Positions 41,695 to 50,362 of a stretch of 64,000 nucleotides of DNA are shown piece by piece. The notes beneath the pieces are model-generated. The model ran no database searches, had not been told where the DNA came from, and was given only the letters and a program-made list of their open reading frames with translations. The position numbers were made by a program, and so were the translations under genes. Location: NCBI GenBank assembly GCA_025517425.1, contig JAOPJY010000002.1, positions 62,001 through 126,000 on the forward strand, in the 5' to 3' direction. Numbering within the stretch: position 1 is the stretch's first letter; each line of letters begins with the position of its first letter. The DNA comes from Halobacteria archaeon AArc-dxtr1 (lineage in GTDB: Archaea > Halobacteriota > Halobacteria > Halobacteriales > Natrialbaceae).

Positions 41695-43284
41695 TCAGGC
41701 CAGGAAGACGTGTCGCGGTCGGTCGGCCAAAACGTCCCGGCCCCACTCGACGGTGTCTGAGAAGGCGTCGCTGCGGAAGAACGCCATCGCGTCCTCGCGG
41801 GAGTCCCAGCGACTGGCGATGAACGTATCGTTCTCGTCCTCGCGGTTTTCGAGCAGGTCGGTCTGGCGGTGGCCGTCCATTCCCGAAAGCGCCTCGCCGA
41901 CCTCGGCGAACGTCTCGACGAAGTCCGCCCGGTAGTCGGGCTTGATCGTGTAGAACATCCCCATCGTGCCCCAGGAGTCGTCCTCGTCGTCACCTGCCTG
42001 GCGGACCACGTCGGGCAGATCCGCGAGGAATCCGGCGGCCGTATTGGCGGCTCGGTCGGTCTCCCAGAGGCTGACGACGGCGGTTTCGGCGTCGTCTCGG
42101 CTCACCTCGCTCGGTTCGTACACGGCGGTCTTGACGTGCGTGTCGTAGTGATCGAAGTTCGCGCGCAGGCCGTCGACCTCCTCGAAGAGTTCGTCGGGGT
42201 CGGCCGCCGAGTAGAGGACGACAGCGTGGACGTCCTCGCCGTGGGGCTGGCCCGCGTAGACGCCCAGTTCGTCGAGTTCACTGCGGACGCGCTCGTCGTC
42301 CGAGTCCGCGTGCGAACCCCCGGAGCCGTGGTGGCCGTCCGAGTCGCCGTGGCCGTGATCGTTTCCGTGGCCGTCGGCACCACCGTGGTGGTGGTCCGAG
42401 CCGTGTGGGTCTCCCCCAGTATCGTGCGGGTGCCCGCTGGCACTGTCTGAGTGTCCACCGGAACTGTGTGGATGGCCGGTATGCGGGTCGTCACCCTCCT
42501 GTGGAACCGGCTCGCCCGCGAGGAACGCCCCAAGATCAGACGGAGCGATTCGACGGGCCGAAAGGAAGCGGCCGAACTCGGCAAAGCGCGAGCTCGAGGG
42601 GTCGAAACGCATCTCGGTGAGCAGCTCCTTCACGTCGGTCGGATCGTCGGCAAAGAGGGTGACGCCCCACTCGAAGTCGTCGAGGCCGGTGCTGCCGGAG
42701 ATAATCTGCGTGACGCGACCGGCGTAGTTCCGGCCGATGTCGCCGTGTGAGGAGAGGTGCTCGGCGCGCTCGTCGAATGGGAGTTCGTACCAGTTGTGGT
42801 CGGGGCCGCGGCGTTTGTCCATCGGGTAGAAGCTGGCGAACTCGGCGTCGGGAATTTCGGGAGTGAGTCGGGACTCGATGTATCGCTTCGTCCCCGTATC
42901 TTCGATCTCGCCGTCTTCCTCGAAGTATTCCTGGGACATGTAGCCCGAGACTTCGGTGACGGAGAGATACGAGTCCGCACGCTCGGTGAACTCGGCGAGG
43001 GCAGTGCTCTCGAACCGGCGCTCCAAGGTGTCGAGGTCGGCGAGCGTCGGTCGCAGATGCAAGACGAGGAGATCCGCCTTGTGTCCGAGCACCGAAAAAA
43101 CCGCGGAGTCGCCCTCCTCGGCGTCGGTGACGGCAGCCACGTCCGCGAGGTAGTCACGGCCCTCGGCGACCGCCCGCGAGCGTCGGCGCTCGGGGGCGTC
43201 GCGCCAGGCGTCCCAGTCGATCGAGCGGAAATCGTGAAGGACGTACCAGCCCTCCTCAGTCTGTGGCGGTCGGCGTCGTTCCAT
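41695..43284 (-). CDS. pitA: PitA: chlorite dismutase-like domain fused to monooxygenase domain by His-rich linker
   Basis: A 529-residue haloarchaeal fusion. Residues about 1-260 are a chlorite-dismutase/HemQ-type heme domain: DHNWYELPFDERAEHLSSHG, GRNYAGRVTQIISGSTGLDD and EWGVTLFADD. His180 in SSHGDIGR is the likely proximal heme ligand. Residues 266-327 hold 16 histidines in an acidic, glycine-rich linker. Residues about 335-529 form an antibiotic-biosynthesis-monooxygenase (ABM)-type ferredoxin-like domain (GMFYTIKPDYRADFVETFAE, FIASRWDSREDAMAFF). Such fusions are known as PitA in Haloferax. Coproheme decarboxylation in heme synthesis is plausible for the first domain, the second being of uncertain role. 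Confidence 0.87.
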   Translation of the reverse strand: MERRRPPQTEEGWYVLHDFRSIDWDAWRDAPERRRSRAVAEGRDYLADVAAVTDAEEGDSAVFSVLGHKADLLVLHLRPTLADLDTLERRFESTALAEFTERADSYLSVTEVSGYMSQEYFEEDGEIEDTGTKRYIESRLTPEIPDAEFASFYPMDKRRGPDHNWYELPFDERAEHLSSHGDIGRNYAGRVTQIISGSTGLDDFEWGVTLFADDPTDVKELLTEMRFDPSSSRFAEFGRFLSARRIAPSDLGAFLAGEPVPQEGDDPHTGHPHSSGGHSDSASGHPHDTGGDPHGSDHHHGGADGHGNDHGHGDSDGHHGSGGSHADSDDERVRSELDELGVYAGQPHGEDVHAVVLYSAADPDELFEEVDGLRANFDHYDTHVKTAVYEPSEVSRDDAETAVVSLWETDRAANTAAGFLADLPDVVRQAGDDEDDSWGTMGMFYTIKPDYRADFVETFAEVGEALSGMDGHRQTDLLENREDENDTFIASRWDSREDAMAFFRSDAFSDTVEWGRDVLADRPRHVFLA

Positions 43285-43375
43285 ACCGGCGAGTTGGGGG
43301 GCGAAGCGCTAAGAAGGACCGGGTTTCGATCGCCGTCAGCACCGACGGTTCAGACGGCGTCCGCCCATCCACAGC

Positions 43376-45208
43376 TCAGGCGAGCAGTCCGGGACCGAAC
43401 AGCATCGCGAGGAAGCTCACGAGCATCGTGATTCCGACCGTCGTCGTGATCGTCCGCACCATCCCGCGGGTGGCCCCACCGGGGAGCCGGGAGAGCACCG
43501 CCTCGGTGCTGGTCCGGAGGATGTGCCCCCCATCCAGGGGGAACGCCGGGATGCAGTTGAAAAAGCCCAGTTGGACGTTGATCCAGCCGGTCCAGAACAG
43601 CAGGTTCGCGATGAGAAAGACCGGTCCATCGCCGAGTGCGGCGAGCGAGCCCTGCACCTCGTAGAAGTTCTCGACGCCACCGGTGAAGCCGGCGAAGTTG
43701 AACGGGAGGAGGCCGATGAAGCCGATAAGCGGCAAGAACAGTACGAGGACGATCTGCCCGAAGAACGAGTCAGTCATCCCGCCGAACCCACCGTCGTCAC
43801 CCCCGCCGAGGATGGCCAGATACTCCTCGGCCGGGTAGAGCTGGACGCCGAGATCAGAGAGCGCCAGCCCGGAGACCTCTTCGACAGTCTCGATGCCCAG
43901 GAAGCCGATGTCTTCGGAGGGGTGCTCGCCGAGGGTGACCTCGTACTCCTCGCGTTCGTCGTCGACGTACGCGGCGACCGTAACCGTCTGGCCGGGCTCG
44001 GTTCCGTCGAGCGCCTCAGAGAGGTCGGCACCCGACTGGATGCGCTGGTCGTCTATCGCAGTGATCACGACGACGTCACCGGCCGGCGCGCCGGCCGCCG
44101 CCAGCGGCTCGTCGGGGGCGACGCCGACGGAGGCGCCGATCGGAATCTCGCGAGTGATCTCTTCGCCGTCCTCGCGTTCGACAGTAAGGGTCGCCACCTC
44201 GTCGTCGCCGACGGCGTCGAAGAAGGCGGCCTCCGTCGAGACCGGCTCGTCGTCGACGGCGACGATCCTGTCACCGACGTGCAGATCCGTCGGTCCGTTC
44301 TCGATCGCGACGGTGACCAGCAGCGACCGCTCGACGGTGACGGTCCGGTCGCCGTCGAGTTCGACCTCGATCGTCTCGGCGTCGATTTCGGCGAGGCGCT
44401 CGTCTAACTCGTCGTTCGACTCGATCGCCTGCCCGTCGATCGCGGTGATCCGTTCGTTGGCGCCGATATCGGCGTCTTCGGCAGGCGAGCCGGGTGCAAC
44501 GCCGGCGACGCCTGCACCCGGGGCGACGGCGATCGCACCCGCAATCGGACCGAACAGCAGCGCGAAGGCGATGATCGTAATCGCGAAGTTGTTCATCACA
44601 CCGGCGGCGAACATCCGCGTCTGACCGCCGCGGCTCGCCTCTCGGCTGTCATCGGGGTCTGGCTGGACGAACGCGCCGATCGGAAGCACTGCGAGCATCG
44701 CGACGCCCATCGACTCGATATCGATGTCCTCAACTCGGCAGAGCAGGCCGTGACCGCCCTCGTGGACCACGAGTCCGACCAACAGTCCAAAGACGATTCC
44801 GGGCGCGGCCGACAGCGGGAGGAAGTCGTTGACGCCGGGGATGACCAGCACGTTCCGAGGCTGTTGGACCGGCGAGGTCGGCTGAGGCGAGGTGAGCGCC
44901 CCGATCGCCGCGAACAGCAGGAAAACGAACATGCTGATCATGACAACGATGGCGATTCCGACGCCGAGGTTGGCCCAGGCACGCCAGAAGCGCGTCGGGC
45001 CGGAGAGCCAATCTAAAAACGCTCGACCACGGGTCGTATGGATCGTCAGAATCGGGCCTTGCGTACCGACGTACGACGGGAGCAGACCGCGATTTCGAAG
45101 GACGATGATTCCGAGCCAGTAGACGGCGAGGCCAAAGAGAACCCAGCCGAGAACGCCGGACGTCAGCGTCTCGAGGAAGGCAGGTGCGACGAGGAAGCCG
45201 GAGTCCAT
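43376..45208 (-). CDS. Site-2 protease family metalloprotease with PDZ domains
   Basis: A 610-residue intramembrane zinc protease. HEGGH (His149, Glu150, His153 in VVHEGGHGLL) is the zinc-binding motif inside a membrane helix, and LDGG (Asp559 in AFPLDGGHILR) supplies the third ligand. Between these lie about three PDZ-like domains (VAGVAPGSPAEDADIGANER, TDLHVGDRIVAVDDEPV, DVVVITAIDDQRIQSGADL), and several membrane helices flank them. Such proteases cut membrane-bound regulators after a first cut elsewhere. It follows lysS on the same strand after 93 bases; the substrate is unknown. Confidence 0.9.
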   Translation of the reverse strand: MDSGFLVAPAFLETLTSGVLGWVLFGLAVYWLGIIVLRNRGLLPSYVGTQGPILTIHTTRGRAFLDWLSGPTRFWRAWANLGVGIAIVVMISMFVFLLFAAIGALTSPQPTSPVQQPRNVLVIPGVNDFLPLSAAPGIVFGLLVGLVVHEGGHGLLCRVEDIDIESMGVAMLAVLPIGAFVQPDPDDSREASRGGQTRMFAAGVMNNFAITIIAFALLFGPIAGAIAVAPGAGVAGVAPGSPAEDADIGANERITAIDGQAIESNDELDERLAEIDAETIEVELDGDRTVTVERSLLVTVAIENGPTDLHVGDRIVAVDDEPVSTEAAFFDAVGDDEVATLTVEREDGEEITREIPIGASVGVAPDEPLAAAGAPAGDVVVITAIDDQRIQSGADLSEALDGTEPGQTVTVAAYVDDEREEYEVTLGEHPSEDIGFLGIETVEEVSGLALSDLGVQLYPAEEYLAILGGGDDGGFGGMTDSFFGQIVLVLFLPLIGFIGLLPFNFAGFTGGVENFYEVQGSLAALGDGPVFLIANLLFWTGWINVQLGFFNCIPAFPLDGGHILRTSTEAVLSRLPGGATRGMVRTITTTVGITMLVSFLAMLFGPGLLA

Positions 45209-45301
45209 CAGTACACTCTCGGGGAGGCGTTCTCAAATGGCTTTTGTCCGCAATCGGGTCTCGAAAAACAGAGAGTCGGCGATGGCTAGCTATCCGGACA
45301 G

Positions 45302-47026
45302 CTACCGCTCGCGACGCAGCCGCGCGACGACGAACGCCCGGTCGACCTTCGCGAGGAAAGGGCCGAGCTTCGGCCCCTGGCTCTCGTCGAAGAAGAGGCG
45401 GTAGCCCGCGGCGAAGAAGTCGCCGACGTCGACGTCGTGGCGACGTGCGGCGTCGTAGATCTCGCCCTGAATCTCCTCGGGGCCGGCCCCGGACTCCACG
45501 ACGTCGGCGAGGTCCGCGAGGGCGGCCTCGGTCGACTCGTCGAACTCGTGCTCCGGGATGTCGGACCGCTTGAGTTCGTAGTCGAACTCGTTTTCGGTTC
45601 GGCGGGCCCAGGTTCTGGCTCGCTCGACGCGTTCGAGGGCGGCCTCGACGGCCCACTCGGGGGCGTCCTCGGGAATGTGGCCTTCGCGGCGAGCAATCTC
45701 CTCGCGCAGGTCTGGATCGTCTGTCATCCCGAGCACCGCGGCGAACGTGTAGGGGAGGCGAATCCGTTCCTCGCGGGGCTCTTCGACGAGGAAGGGATAG
45801 ACGCGCTCTGCGAAGGCAGTCTCGTCCTCGTCGGCGTCGATCTCGCCGAAGTAGATCGCCTCGAGCCGGTCGAACTCGTCGACGAGCTGGTCTAGACGCT
45901 CGATGCTGAAGTTCCGTGCTCGCGAGGGGTCCTTCGCGAAGAAGTACCGGAGTACTTCCGGCTCGAGCAGTTCTAAGACGTCCGAGACGAGGATGACGTT
46001 CCCCTCGGAGGACGAAAATGGCTCCCCGTCGAGGGTGAACCACTCGTACACCATCGGGACCGGGGGCTCGATTCCGAGGACGTTGCGCGCGACGTCCTGG
46101 CCGCTTGGCCAGGATCCCTCAGCGTGGTCCTTGCCGAAGGGTTCGAAGTCGACGCCGAGGGTCTGCCACTGGCCGGGCCACTCGAAGCGCCAGGGGAGTT
46201 TCCCCTCGCGGATCGTCGCAGTTCCCTCGTGGCCACAGCCATCGATGGTGCGGTCGCCGGCGTCCATGTCGGTACAGCGGTAGTCGACGGTGGGGAGCGA
46301 AGCGTCGTCAGCTCCGACACTGCCGGCGGTGTCGCCACCCTCCAGATCGACGCCAGTGACGGTCTCGGTAAGCTTGCCACAGTTCTCGCAGATCGGGTTG
46401 AACGGGACGTACTCCTCGTCGACCTTGTCCTGGTACGCCGAGAGGACTTCGCGCGCGAGATCCCGATTCTCGAGGACGTGGCGGGAAACCGCGTCGAACG
46501 TGCCGTCTTCGTAGAGATCCGTGTTGGAGAGCAGATCGATCGGAACGTCGACGGCGTCGGCGCTGTCCTCGATGATCGTCGAGAAGTGCTCCCCGTAGGA
46601 GTCACAGCAGCCAAAGGGGTCCGGAATGTCGGTGTAGGGGGCGCCCAGGTTGCGTCCGAGTGCGCCCGCGTCAACGTCGCCTAAATCGACCAGTTCGCCG
46701 TCGAGATCACAGAGCGTCCGGGGAAGCTTCCGCAGTGGATCGCGGTCGTCCGCGGTGAACACCTGGCGAACCTCGTGACCGCGCTCGCGAAGCACCTCGG
46801 CGACGAAGTACGTCCGGAGGAGTTCGTTGACGTTCCCCAGGTGGGGGACGCCCGACGGCGAGATACCGCCTTTGACGACGATCGGCTCGTCGGAGTCGGC
46901 TTCCGCGTCGGCATCGTCGGACGCACCGACGCGGTCCTCGACGGCGTCTGCGACCTCGTCGGCCCAGAACGCGTGGTGTGCGTCGTCGTCCGCCTGGAGA
47001 GCGTAGGGGCTCGCCTCGTCGGTCAT
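45302..47026 (-). CDS. lysS: Lysyl-tRNA synthetase, class I
   Basis: A 574-residue class I LysRS of the archaeal type, unrelated to bacterial class II LysS. GGISPSGVPHLGNVNELLRT contains the HIGH-like PHLGN and FSSSEGNVI is the KMSKS equivalent. CENCGKLTETVTG and YRCTDMDAGDRTIDGCG are zinc-knuckle segments. The enzyme charges tRNA-Lys. It overlaps pyrH by four bases (ATGA) and forms one operon with it. There is an acidic insert near residues 36-46. Confidence 0.95.
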   Translation of the reverse strand: MTDEASPYALQADDDAHHAFWADEVADAVEDRVGASDDADAEADSDEPIVVKGGISPSGVPHLGNVNELLRTYFVAEVLRERGHEVRQVFTADDRDPLRKLPRTLCDLDGELVDLGDVDAGALGRNLGAPYTDIPDPFGCCDSYGEHFSTIIEDSADAVDVPIDLLSNTDLYEDGTFDAVSRHVLENRDLAREVLSAYQDKVDEEYVPFNPICENCGKLTETVTGVDLEGGDTAGSVGADDASLPTVDYRCTDMDAGDRTIDGCGHEGTATIREGKLPWRFEWPGQWQTLGVDFEPFGKDHAEGSWPSGQDVARNVLGIEPPVPMVYEWFTLDGEPFSSSEGNVILVSDVLELLEPEVLRYFFAKDPSRARNFSIERLDQLVDEFDRLEAIYFGEIDADEDETAFAERVYPFLVEEPREERIRLPYTFAAVLGMTDDPDLREEIARREGHIPEDAPEWAVEAALERVERARTWARRTENEFDYELKRSDIPEHEFDESTEAALADLADVVESGAGPEEIQGEIYDAARRHDVDVGDFFAAGYRLFFDESQGPKLGPFLAKVDRAFVVARLRRER

Positions 47027-47742
47027 TCTGCAGCCCAGTAGGTCGGCTCGTCGCCGGCGCGCTCGGGGATGACGTCGGTGCCCTCATGGTCGCCACGCCG
47101 GACAGCGCGGGCGATTCGGTCGGGGTCGGTTCCGTCCAAGACGATGGTCCGCATCCCCGACCGTTCGATGATCTTCGCTGCGAGCAGGTCGACCGGTGCG
47201 GAGGCACCGGCGTTCATCTCCAGCCCCGCGATGACGTCGACGAGCTCGCTGGCGGTGAGTTCGTCGTACTTCTGGGCGTCCTCGGTCTCGTTGGGGTCGT
47301 CGCTGTAGACGCCGGGGACGCTCGTCGCGTAGACGAGCAAGTCGGCATCGACGTACTCTGCGAGGGCGGCGCTGACGGCGTCGGTCGTCTGGGCCGGCGC
47401 GACGCCACCCATCACGGAGACGTTGCCGTTCTCGATGGAGCGACGGGCCTCCTCGTAGTCGTCCGCGGGTGCGGTGACCGATTGCTCGCCGAGCGCAGCG
47501 ATGAGCAGTCGGGCGTTGAGTCGCGTGACGTCGATACCGAGTTGGTCGAGTTCGATCTCGTTCGCGCCGAGGTCGCGGGCGGCCGAAATGTACTCCCGGG
47601 CGACGCCGCCGCCCCCGACGACGGCGCCGACCTGACAGCCCTCCGCGAGCAGCTCCTCTAAAATGGTCGCGTATGGTGCGATTCGATTGCTCCCCGGATC
47701 AGGGACGAGAACACTCCCACCGATTGAAACGACGACGTTCAT
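47023..47742 (-). CDS. pyrH: UMP kinase
   Basis: A 239-residue kinase that converts UMP to UDP, an amino-acid-kinase-fold enzyme as in bacteria and archaea. MNVVVSIGGSVLVPDPGSN holds the phosphate-binding loop. GAVVGGGGVAREYISAAR, LGIDVTRLNARLL and NVSVMGGVAPAQTTDAVSA complete the nucleotide-binding site. VDADLLVYATSVPGVYSDDP is the strand near the UMP site. First gene of the pyrH-lysS operon, with a TATA box upstream. Confidence 0.95.
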   Translation of the reverse strand: MNVVVSIGGSVLVPDPGSNRIAPYATILEELLAEGCQVGAVVGGGGVAREYISAARDLGANEIELDQLGIDVTRLNARLLIAALGEQSVTAPADDYEEARRSIENGNVSVMGGVAPAQTTDAVSAALAEYVDADLLVYATSVPGVYSDDPNETEDAQKYDELTASELVDVIAGLEMNAGASAPVDLLAAKIIERSGMRTIVLDGTDPDRIARAVRRGDHEGTDVIPERAGDEPTYWAAE

Positions 47743-47770
47743 ACTATCGCGGAGTAGCCGGGATGTCGCC

Positions 47771-47784
47771 TTAAGAATTATTAA
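47771..47784 (-). promoter_or_regulatory. TATA region of the pyrH-lysS operon
   Basis: On the minus strand TTAATAATTCTTAA lies 29-42 bases before the pyrH ATG and is the only AT-rich element in the divergent gap with moaE. Confidence 0.55.
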
Positions 47785-47885
47785 CCCCGGATCCGGCGCA
47801 GTGACCAGCTACTAGGCCGCGATAGCAACGCCTCCAGAAGCGGACGGGCGACAGCTACAAACCGGAACACGCCCATATCTGCGGT

Positions 47886-48704
47886 ATGTACGTCCTCGGT
47901 ATCCACGGAGCGGGGAACGCTCCAGTACACGCCGCCGTCGTCGATCGAGTCGTCGAGACGCTGTCTCAGGCGGGCCGGGTCGGTGTCATCCGGTACGACG
48001 CGACGATCGCCGATGGAACCGCCAGTACGGTGACGACAGGCGGCGACGTAAGCTACGAACTCGGCGCCGACGGCGACTGGGTCGCCAACGGAACCGGTAT
48101 GGACGTCGACGACGCGCTGGAGGCGCTGGCGCCCGACTACGACTACGCGGTCGTCGTCGGCGTTGACGGGTTAGAGTATCCGTCGCTGGTCGTCGGGAGA
48201 GACGAACGAGACCGGGAGGGTCCCGTCCTCGCAGCCGTCGACAGGCCGAGCGGGTTAGCGGAGGTGGATCTCGTCTCGAAACTCGAATCGACGGAGCCAT
48301 ACGAGACGCTCGAATCGCTGATCGCGGCCATCGAAGACGAGCCAGGCGCAGCGCAATCGGGTGCGATCGCGACGTTCACCGGGCGCGTTCGCGCAAAAGA
48401 CGGTCCGAACGACGAACGAACCGAGTTTCTGGAGTTCGAGACCTACGAGGGCGTCGCCGAGGCTCGCATGGACGCGATCCGGTCGGATCTAGAGGCGCGC
48501 GAGGGCGTTCACGCGGTGGCGCTTCACCACCGAACCGGCGTCGTCGCCGCGGGAGAGGACATCGTCTTCGTCGTCGTGCTCGCGGGACACCGCGAAGAGG
48601 CGTTTCGAACGGTCGAAGACGGCATCAACCGGCTGAAAGACGAGGTGCCACTGTTCAAAAAGGAGGTCACGGTCGACGAAGAGTTCTGGGTCCACCAGCG
48701 GTGA
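47886..48704 (+). CDS. moaE: Molybdopterin synthase large subunit MoaE with MobB-like N-terminal domain
   Basis: A 272-residue fusion. Residues about 140-272 are MoaE, the catalytic subunit that makes molybdopterin with the sulfur carrier: GAIATFTGRVRAKDG, EFLEFETYEGVAEARMDAIR, ALHHRTGVVAAGEDIVFVVV and RLKDEVPLFKKEVTVD, which includes the catalytic lysines. The N-terminal 135 residues resemble MobB (MYVLGIHGAGNAPVHAAVVD), but the Walker A GKS/T is missing, so GTP binding is unlikely there. The MobB-MoaE fusion is known in haloarchaea. Confidence 0.88.
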   Translation: MYVLGIHGAGNAPVHAAVVDRVVETLSQAGRVGVIRYDATIADGTASTVTTGGDVSYELGADGDWVANGTGMDVDDALEALAPDYDYAVVVGVDGLEYPSLVVGRDERDREGPVLAAVDRPSGLAEVDLVSKLESTEPYETLESLIAAIEDEPGAAQSGAIATFTGRVRAKDGPNDERTEFLEFETYEGVAEARMDAIRSDLEAREGVHAVALHHRTGVVAAGEDIVFVVVLAGHREEAFRTVEDGINRLKDEVPLFKKEVTVDEEFWVHQR

Positions 48705-48816
48705 TGACGCGCCAGCGAGTCGACAGCCAACTGGGTGTGTCACCGATGGATTTGACCGCCCAGAGACTGTTTCTGTCGAGGCCCTGACTGTTCCAGAGAG
48801 GAGTGTAGAGAAGCGG

Positions 48817-48824
48817 TTATAAAA
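48817..48824 (+). promoter_or_regulatory. Strong TATA box with no annotated gene after it
   Basis: TTATAAAA is an excellent archaeal TATA box in the 258-base gap between moaE and the next gene. A GTG start codon begins 32 bases downstream (48849), the standard leaderless spacing, so a small protein or RNA is probably made here. Confidence 0.65.
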
Positions 48825-48848
48825 CCTCTAACTACATCTAAGACAGTT

Positions 48849-48941
48849 GTGAACGATTCGGTGGCACTCAGCAAACGGTCGAATTACTGGAAATACCGTG
48901 AAGGGACACGAAACACCACGAAGCGTCATCCTATTATATAG
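48849..48941 (+). CDS. 30-codon leaderless small ORF
   Basis: GTG 48849 opens a 30-codon ORF ending TAG at 48939-48941. It encodes a basic, polar peptide (NDSVALSKRSNYWKYRE, then GTRNTTKRHPII) without membrane segment. Its basic charge is unusual in this acidic proteome, which weighs against a normal protein and suggests a short RNA or a regulatory peptide. The TATA box 32 bases before the GTG is the main support. Its stop overlaps the next gene's TATA box. Confidence 0.35.
   Translation: MNDSVALSKRSNYWKYREGTRNTTKRHPII
48932..48940 (+). promoter_or_regulatory. TATA box of the DUF7123-like gene
   Basis: TATTATATA starts 31 bases before ATG 48963 and 37 before ATG 48969. It suits a leaderless mRNA from either start. 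Confidence 0.7.
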
Positions 48942-48962
48942 TCAGCTGTCGGAAAGGGGTGG

Positions 48963-49208
48963 ATGTCGATGAGCACGACAGCCCAACCCTCCACGGAAAG
49001 CAAAGAACACCGTCTGAAGAGCTACCTCCGTACTCGCGCCGAAGAGGGCGAGTTATACTTCAAAGGGAAGTTCATCGCGGACGATGTCGGTTTGTCGCCG
49101 AAGGAAATCGGCGCGCTGATGAACAAACTCTCACAGTCCATGTCCGATCTCGAGATCGAGAAGTGGTCGTACACGAGCGCGACGACCTGGCGCGTCGCCC
49201 CCGCCTGA
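48963..49208 (+). CDS. Small winged-helix protein (DUF7123-like)
   Basis: An 81-residue protein. KEHRLKSYLRTRAEEGELYF, KGKFIADDVGLSPKEIGALM and KLSQSMSDLEIEKWSYT match a haloarchaeal winged-helix family I recall as DUF7123. ATG 48963 and 48969 are both possible. The compact fold, with a YFKGKFIADD segment preceding the recognition helix, suggests DNA binding. Target unknown. Confidence 0.78.
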   Translation: MSMSTTAQPSTESKEHRLKSYLRTRAEEGELYFKGKFIADDVGLSPKEIGALMNKLSQSMSDLEIEKWSYTSATTWRVAPA

Positions 49209-49334
49209 GCGCTCATCGACGCGGAACCGACCTGCGTGCCATACGTGTCGGAGCGTTCCAAATCGCTATCCGACACACCCCGTTTTTCCGCGTTGTTGTC
49301 CGAAAGCGACAGCGCCGGTCGCGATAGTGTCCGA

Positions 49335-50225
49335 TCAGCCGTGTGTGTAGCCCCGATCTGGGAGTTTCTCACCATCCATCCTGATTCCGGTTTCGACGAC
49401 TGTTCCAATCGGCGTCAGCGAGGTCGGACACGCGTCACGGGCTGCTGACAGGGATTGCGCTGGAACGGTACAGACCAGTTCGAAGTCCTCCCCGAAGGTG
49501 ATCGCACGGTCGAGTACCTGCTCGTCAGCCTCGGAGAGTGCGTCGGCGACCGGGACGGCGGCCGAGTCGATCTCGACGCCACACCCCGACGCTTCCGAAA
49601 GCTGGTGGAGCGAGCGCACCAGCCCGTCGCTCGAGTCCATCATCGCGCTGGCGTGGGGAGCGAGGGCTCGGCCGGCCGCGACACGCGGCTCGAACCGAAA
49701 GAGTTCGTTCGCACGCTCTGCCAACGCCGTATCGTCGGTTTCACGAGCACGAGAGAAGAGATCGAGTGCAGCGGCGCTTCGCCCGAGCGTTCCCGTCACA
49801 CAGATACGGTGGCCGGGAGCGGCACCATCTCGGAAGACCGGCCGATCGGTTCGACCGATTGCCGTCGTGACCACGGTGAACTCGTCGTGGGTGTCGAGAT
49901 CGCCGCCGACGTAGGCGGCGTCGACCAGTTCGCAGACGTCTCGGGCACCTCGAACGAACGCGAGTACCTCCTCGCGGTCGAACTCGGGCGCGGCGTAGGC
50001 CGCGACCGCCGCGGTAGCCTCGGCACCCATCGCGGCGACATCCGAGAGGGAGGCACCGACCGCGCGCCAGCCGGCGGTGTAGCGGGTCGTTCCCGGCGGG
50101 AAATCCGTCGTCTCGTGGAGCATGTCGGTCGTCACCACGAGATCGTCGACGATCGCAGCGTCGTCGCCCACCGGGTCGAGTTCGGCTGCGAGCACCCCCA
50201 GGGCGTCGCGCTCGTCGAAGTCCAT
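49335..50225 (-). CDS. thiL: Thiamine-monophosphate kinase
   Basis: A 296-residue ThiL, which phosphorylates thiamine monophosphate to the active diphosphate. VGDDAAIVDDLVVTTDMLHE is the N-terminal metal-binding GDDAA motif. GWRAVGASLSDVAAMGAEAT is the central ATP-binding helix. YVGGDLDTHDEFTVVTTAIG and MMDSSDGLVRSLHQL, then FGEDFELV, complete the site. It is a slightly short member of the AIR-synthase-like superfamily. Divergent from rps19e. Confidence 0.92.
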   Translation of the reverse strand: MDFDERDALGVLAAELDPVGDDAAIVDDLVVTTDMLHETTDFPPGTTRYTAGWRAVGASLSDVAAMGAEATAAVAAYAAPEFDREEVLAFVRGARDVCELVDAAYVGGDLDTHDEFTVVTTAIGRTDRPVFRDGAAPGHRICVTGTLGRSAAALDLFSRARETDDTALAERANELFRFEPRVAAGRALAPHASAMMDSSDGLVRSLHQLSEASGCGVEIDSAAVPVADALSEADEQVLDRAITFGEDFELVCTVPAQSLSAARDACPTSLTPIGTVVETGIRMDGEKLPDRGYTHG

Positions 50226-50362
50226 GCGCCCTCGTTACGACTGCAAGGCGAAAAACCGCCCGACCGGCGCCGGCGCCCGATCCGGCGGTGAGCGCAAGCG
50301 GCTTCTCGCGGGCGCTCTCGACAACGATGGCCTTAAATGCCGCCGCAGGGAACGATTCCCCA

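Noticed and set aside
44730-46043. Minus-strand frame of 437 codons, nearly all Arg, Pro and Gly
   Set aside because: Composition shows it to be a shifted frame of the protease and LysRS genes.
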